The notes beneath the pieces were generated by a model that was given only the letters and a program-made list of their open reading frames with translations, did not search any database and was not told the DNA's origin. From the NCBI GenBank assembly GCA_030149685.1, contig JASLGI010000056.1, forward strand, positions 1 to 12,146: a stretch of 12,146 nucleotides of DNA. The letters run 5' to 3'. A program made the translations under genes and the position numbers. The stretch's first letter is position 1. Every line of letters begins with the position of its first letter. This document shows positions 9,190 to 12,146 of the stretch, one piece after another. The DNA is from Bacillaceae bacterium (GTDB lineage Bacteria; Bacillota; Bacilli; Bacillales_A; Planococcaceae).

Positions 9190-9242
9190 AAAAAAGCTGA
9201 CACGAAGAAGCGCATATCGATGCGCGTTCGTCGAAGTCAGCT
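9190..9242 (-). terminator. intrinsic terminator after clpX
   Basis: On the minus strand, 22 bases after the clpX stop, AGCTGAC pairs with GTCAGCT (9236-9242 with 9195-9201). Inside it ACGAA pairs with TTCGT, and GCGCAT pairs with ATGCGC around a CGAT loop. A run of six U (9190-9195) follows at once. This long stem with small internal loops is a good rho-independent terminator for clpX, separating it from lonA. Confidence 0.85.
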
Positions 9243-9264
9243 TCTCTACTTTTCTTTATTTAGC

Positions 9265-10539
9265 TTAAGCGAGTTTGCCTGCGCCGTTTTGTTTTTGAAG
9301 TTGGAAAATCGTTCCGTCTTCTTTATACAATGTCGGCTGTGCTTCACCGAGAACTGCTTCTTTCGTAATGACACATTCTGTCACTTCTTCTAAAGAAGGA
9401 AGTTCATACATGACATCGAGCATAATATTTTCAATAATAGAGCGTAAGCCACGCGCTCCTGTTTTTCGCTCGATCGCTTCGCGAGCAATTTCGATTAAAG
9501 CGTCGTCGTCAAACGTTAATTTCACGTCATCCATTTCAACGATTTTTTCATATTGCTTCACGATTGCATTTTTTGGCTCTGTTAAAATACGGTAGAGTGC
9601 ATCTTCATCTAACTGCTCAAGTGTCGCGATTACTGGGAGACGTCCGATAAACTCTGGAATTAATCCATAGTTTTGTAAGTCTTCCGGAATAATTTGAGCG
9701 AGTAAGCTTTCGTTCTCTTCTTCCGTCTTTTTCGGTTCAGCGCCGAATCCAATCACTTTTTGTCCTGTACGACGTTTGATCGTATCTTCAATTCCATCAA
9801 ATGCTCCACCGACGATGAATAAAATATTCGTCGTATCGATTTGAATGAAATCTTGATGTGGATGTTTACGTCCACCTTGTGGAGGAACGCTTGCAACAGT
9901 TCCTTCTAAAATTTTAAGAAGTGCTTGTTGAACTCCTTCTCCAGATACGTCGCGTGTGATTGATGCATTTTCTGATTTTCGAGCAACTTTATCAATTTCA
10001 TCGATGTAAATGATACCGCGCTCTGCACGCTCAATATCAAAGTCTGCTGCTTGAATAATTTTTAATAAAATGTTTTCAACGTCTTCACCTACATACCCTG
10101 CTTCTGTAAGGCTCGTTGCATCTGCAATAGCAAATGGTACGTTTAAAATACGCGCAAGTGTTTGAGCGAGTAATGTTTTACCGCTACCTGTAGGTCCGAT
10201 CAATACGATATTTGATTTTGATAATTCTACATCGTCTACCGTACTATTCGTATTCACACGTTTATAGTGGTTATACACTGCTACAGAAAGTGCTTTTTTC
10301 GCACGATCCTGCCCAATAATGTACTCATCAAGCACTGCTTGGATTTCTTTCGGTTTTGGAACGTCTTCTAAATCGAAGTTCGCTTCCATCTCTACTTCTT
10401 CCTCGACGATCTCTGCACAAAGCTCTACACATTCATCACAAATATATACACCTTGGCCCGCGACGAGTTTACGTACTTGCTCTTGTCCTTTACCACAAAA
10501 AGAACAAGTTAAATTATCTTCACCGTTAAATTCGAACAT
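9265..10539 (-). CDS. clpX: ATP-dependent Clp protease ATP-binding subunit ClpX
   Basis: AAA+ unfoldase that recognises tagged or folded substrates and feeds them to the ClpP peptidase. I place the start at the ATG at 10539 (424 residues). An in-frame GTG three codons earlier lies within the ribosome binding site itself, and the protein from this [11 protein letters not shown]..., aligns with the Bacillus MFKFN start. The N-terminal zinc domain has C12, C15, C34 and C37. AAA+ motifs are Walker A GPTGSGKT (115-122), pore loop GYVG (148-151), Walker B IIYIDEID (176-183), the RKH loop (224-226) and sensor-2 GARGLR (361-366). IGF (263-265) is the ClpP-docking loop, so partnership with ClpP is expected even though clpP is not nearby. 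The gene follows tig, as in many bacteria, but has its own promoter region and terminator. No lonB follows it. Confidence 0.98.
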   Translation of the reverse strand: MFEFNGEDNLTCSFCGKGQEQVRKLVAGQGVYICDECVELCAEIVEEEVEMEANFDLEDVPKPKEIQAVLDEYIIGQDRAKKALSVAVYNHYKRVNTNSTVDDVELSKSNIVLIGPTGSGKTLLAQTLARILNVPFAIADATSLTEAGYVGEDVENILLKIIQAADFDIERAERGIIYIDEIDKVARKSENASITRDVSGEGVQQALLKILEGTVASVPPQGGRKHPHQDFIQIDTTNILFIVGGAFDGIEDTIKRRTGQKVIGFGAEPKKTEEENESLLAQIIPEDLQNYGLIPEFIGRLPVIATLEQLDEDALYRILTEPKNAIVKQYEKIVEMDDVKLTFDDDALIEIAREAIERKTGARGLRSIIENIMLDVMYELPSLEEVTECVITKEAVLGEAQPTLYKEDGTIFQLQKQNGAGKLA

Positions 10540-10544
10540 TACGT

Positions 10545-10552
10545 TCACCCCT
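10545..10552 (-). promoter_or_regulatory. clpX ribosome binding site
   Basis: AGGGGTGA on the minus strand ends 5 bases before the ATG at 10539. It decides the start: the upstream in-frame GTG (10546-10548) is part of this site and so is unlikely to be the initiation codon. Confidence 0.8.
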
Positions 10553-10564
10553 ATTCAAGTGACA

Positions 10565-10593
10565 ATATTACAAGATTGTTTGTTCTTTAGCAA
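10565..10593 (-). promoter_or_regulatory. candidate sigma-A promoter of clpX (proximal)
   Basis: Read on the minus strand, TTGCTA (10588-10593) and TAATAT (10565-10570) are separated by exactly 17 bases. Each matches 4 of 6 consensus positions. It would start transcription near 10558 and give a leader of about 19 bases with the ribosome binding site centred correctly. Spacing is ideal but the hexamers are only moderate. Confidence 0.5.
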
Positions 10594-10633
10594 CAATTGT
10601 GTCTTTTCTCCGAATCACTCGATATTTTTCATT

Positions 10634-10660
10634 CATTTCTCTTTTTTCACAAAAGAAATG
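10634..10660 (-). other. leader hairpin upstream of clpX
   Basis: On the minus strand CATTTCTTTT pairs with AAGAGAAATG (10 pairs including one G-U) around a 7-base loop. No U tract follows, so it does not look like a terminator. It lies between a distal -10-like TATACT (10671-10676) and the proximal clpX promoter candidate, so it would be transcribed only from the distal site. Its function is unknown. Confidence 0.4.
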
Positions 10661-10753
10661 CTCTGTAAATAGTATAGAGGTTTTCAGATGAAACGACTAG
10701 TAATTGCACTCACATTGTCTCGCAAGGTGAAGTGTTTTTGCTAAAATATGATG

Positions 10754-10784
10754 AAAAACAAGGTACGAGATGTACCTTGTTTTT
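10754..10784. terminator. intrinsic terminator after tig, symmetric
   Basis: A perfect inverted repeat has 13-base arms, AAAAACAAGGTAC and GTACCTTGTTTTT, around the 5-base loop GAGAT. The stem ends in a T tract on either strand. It lies 29 bases beyond the tig stop. Since tig is read on the minus strand, its role is to end tig transcription. The symmetry would also stop any plus-strand transcript, but no plus-strand gene is seen here. Confidence 0.9.
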
Positions 10785-10813
10785 CGGTTGTTCTATGTCA
10801 TTAGATTCGTTAA

Positions 10814-12109
10814 TTACGCGTCTAACTGTGTAACTTTTGCTTGTTCTACGAGCCAATCCATTGTTTTTTGGATTTTTAAGTTGTTTTCGATCATTTCAGT
10901 TCCACCGATTACTTCTTTAATCTGGTCAACTTCCATGCCGAATTGTCCCGCTAATTGCTCGAGTTCTGCATTGATATCTTCTTCTGTCGGTACTAATTCC
11001 TCTGCTTCTGCAATCGCTTCAAGTGTAAGTGATGAACGAACTGTTCCTTCTGCTTCTGCTTTCATGCTCTCACGAAGTGCTTCTTCGTTTTGACCAGTGA
11101 ATTGGAAGTAGATTTCTAAGTTCATTCCTTGCATTTGTAAGCTTTGTTCGAAGTTTTGCACCATACGATCGATTTCTTGGTCGATCATCGCTTCAGGAAT
11201 TTCAACTGTTGCGTTGTCTGATGCTTTTTTCACGACGATATCACGAACAGCGTTGTCTGCTGCTTGTGTTTTTTCGTTTTCGATTGTTTCTTTTGTTTTT
11301 TCTTTTAATTCTGCAACTGTGTTTACCGCTGGATCGATTTCGTTTGCTAAATCGTCGTTAAGCTCTGGGTAAACTTTTTCTTTAATTTCATGAACAGTTA
11401 CTTTGAATGTCGCTTCTTTACCTTCGAGTTCTTTCGCATGGTAATCTTCTGGGAACGTAACGACAACATCTTTTTCTTCTCCTGCTTTAAGGCCGACGAG
11501 TTGCTCTTCGAATCCTGGGATGAATGCGCCTGAACCGATTTCGAGATCGAATCCTTCTGCTTTTCCACCTTCGAATGCTTCACCATCAACGAATCCTTCA
11601 AAGTCGATTTTTACTGTATCGCCTTCTACTACTTCGCCTTCTTCTTTAACAACCATTTCAACAAGTTTCTCTTGTTGTTCTTTAATACGTGCATCAACGT
11701 CTTCTTCTGTAACGTCTGTTGACATACGCTCTACTTCAAGACCTTTATAGTCTCCAAGCTCAACTTCTGGTTTCACAACGACTTCTGCTGTGAATACGAA
11801 GTCTTTCCCTTTTTCGATTTGTTCGAAATCGATTTCTGGTTGTGCAACAGGGAAAATTCCTGCTTCATCAATCGCTTTTTCGTATGCTGCTGGAATTAAG
11901 TTGTTGATCGCGTCATTGTAAAGTGAACCTTCACCAAAACGTTGGTTAAAGATCATACGTGGTACTTTTCCTTTACGGAATCCAGGTACTTCGATATCTT
12001 TACGTACCTCTTTGAATACGCGGTCAAGCTCAGCCTCGAATTCTTTTGCAGGTACAGTGATTGTTAATGTTCCTTTGTTTGCTTCTTGTTTTTCCCATTT
12101 AACTGACAT
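10814..12109 (-). CDS. tig: trigger factor (ribosome-associated chaperone, peptidyl-prolyl isomerase)
   Basis: Chaperone that docks at the ribosomal exit tunnel and shields nascent chains; it also has proline isomerase activity. The 431 residues fit the family. The N-terminal ribosome-binding domain (about 1-115) carries the signature GFRKGKVP (43-50). The FKBP-like isomerase domain follows at about 160-245, with GDTVKIDFEGFVDGEAFEGG at its start and IPGFEEQLVGLKAGEE in the middle. The helical C-terminal cradle runs from about 250 to the end and is very acidic, ending TMDWLVEQAKVTQLDA. The start is well supported by GGAGGT (12118-12123), 8 bases upstream. It is followed by a strong terminator, so it appears to be transcribed separately from clpX. 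No motif is missing. Confidence 0.98.
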   Translation of the reverse strand: MSVKWEKQEANKGTLTITVPAKEFEAELDRVFKEVRKDIEVPGFRKGKVPRMIFNQRFGEGSLYNDAINNLIPAAYEKAIDEAGIFPVAQPEIDFEQIEKGKDFVFTAEVVVKPEVELGDYKGLEVERMSTDVTEEDVDARIKEQQEKLVEMVVKEEGEVVEGDTVKIDFEGFVDGEAFEGGKAEGFDLEIGSGAFIPGFEEQLVGLKAGEEKDVVVTFPEDYHAKELEGKEATFKVTVHEIKEKVYPELNDDLANEIDPAVNTVAELKEKTKETIENEKTQAADNAVRDIVVKKASDNATVEIPEAMIDQEIDRMVQNFEQSLQMQGMNLEIYFQFTGQNEEALRESMKAEAEGTVRSSLTLEAIAEAEELVPTEEDINAELEQLAGQFGMEVDQIKEVIGGTEMIENNLKIQKTMDWLVEQAKVTQLDA

Positions 12110-12117
12110 GTAAAAAA

Positions 12118-12144
12118 ACCTCCGAATCTTTCTTATAAGTATAG
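12118..12144 (-). promoter_or_regulatory. tig ribosome binding site and possible -10 element
   Basis: On the minus strand GGAGGT (12118-12123) is a strong ribosome binding site. TATACT at 12139-12144 matches 5 of 6 of a sigma-A -10 and would give a leader of roughly 25 bases. The -35 position falls outside the window, so the promoter cannot be confirmed. Confidence 0.4.
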
Positions 12145-12146
12145 TC

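Noticed and set aside
10540..10548. GTG as the clpX start three codons upstream
   Set aside because: The GTG is part of the AGGGGTGA ribosome binding site, and family N-termini begin at the following ATG.
10540..10813. Possible small gene in the tig-clpX gap
   Set aside because: No open frame with a ribosome binding site and a protein-like composition; a plus-strand frame there overlaps clpX antisense.

Overview
The window is an ordinary, well-conserved chromosomal segment of a low-to-moderate GC Gram-positive bacterium (Bacillota, Bacillales). Every gene lies on the minus strand, so transcription runs from right to left. The order tig - clpX - lonA - engB(ysxC) - hemA - hemX - hemC - hemD - hemB - hemL is the classic Bacillus-type layout, and strong GGAGG-type ribosome binding sites precede most genes. 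Unlike Bacillus subtilis, there is no lonB between clpX and lonA. LonB is a sporulation-linked protease in B. subtilis, so a non-sporulating Bacillales lineage (for example Exiguobacterium-like) is a reasonable but weakly supported guess.

Right part (about 9190-12146): the protein quality-control block. tig (trigger factor, ribosome-bound chaperone) ends at a perfect 13-bp-arm terminator hairpin. A 274-base gap then carries candidate clpX promoters and a leader hairpin. clpX (unfoldase of ClpXP) ends in a compound terminator hairpin with a U tract. Middle part (6222-9189): lonA has its own short leader and overlaps engB by 4 bases, so the protease and the ribosome-assembly GTPase are probably co-transcribed.

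Left part (1-6221): the six-gene haem operon. HemA reduces glutamyl-tRNA to glutamate-1-semialdehyde, HemL converts that to 5-aminolevulinate, HemB makes porphobilinogen, HemC makes hydroxymethylbilane and HemD closes it to uroporphyrinogen III. HemX is a membrane protein that in relatives modulates HemA level. The last four genes are tightly packed: hemC/hemD, hemD/hemB and hemB/hemL overlap by 14, 17 and 4 bases. hemL runs off the left edge and lacks roughly its last 36 codons. The 115-base engB-hemA gap shows no strong terminator, so hem transcription could come both from a local promoter and by read-through from lonA-engB.

I see no mobile element, tRNA, rRNA, CRISPR array or unknown gene. 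No undescribed system is evident. The items worth a second look are small: RNA structures around the hemA start codon, inverted repeats in the engB-hemA gap, a leader motif shared by hemA and lonA, and the missing lonB.
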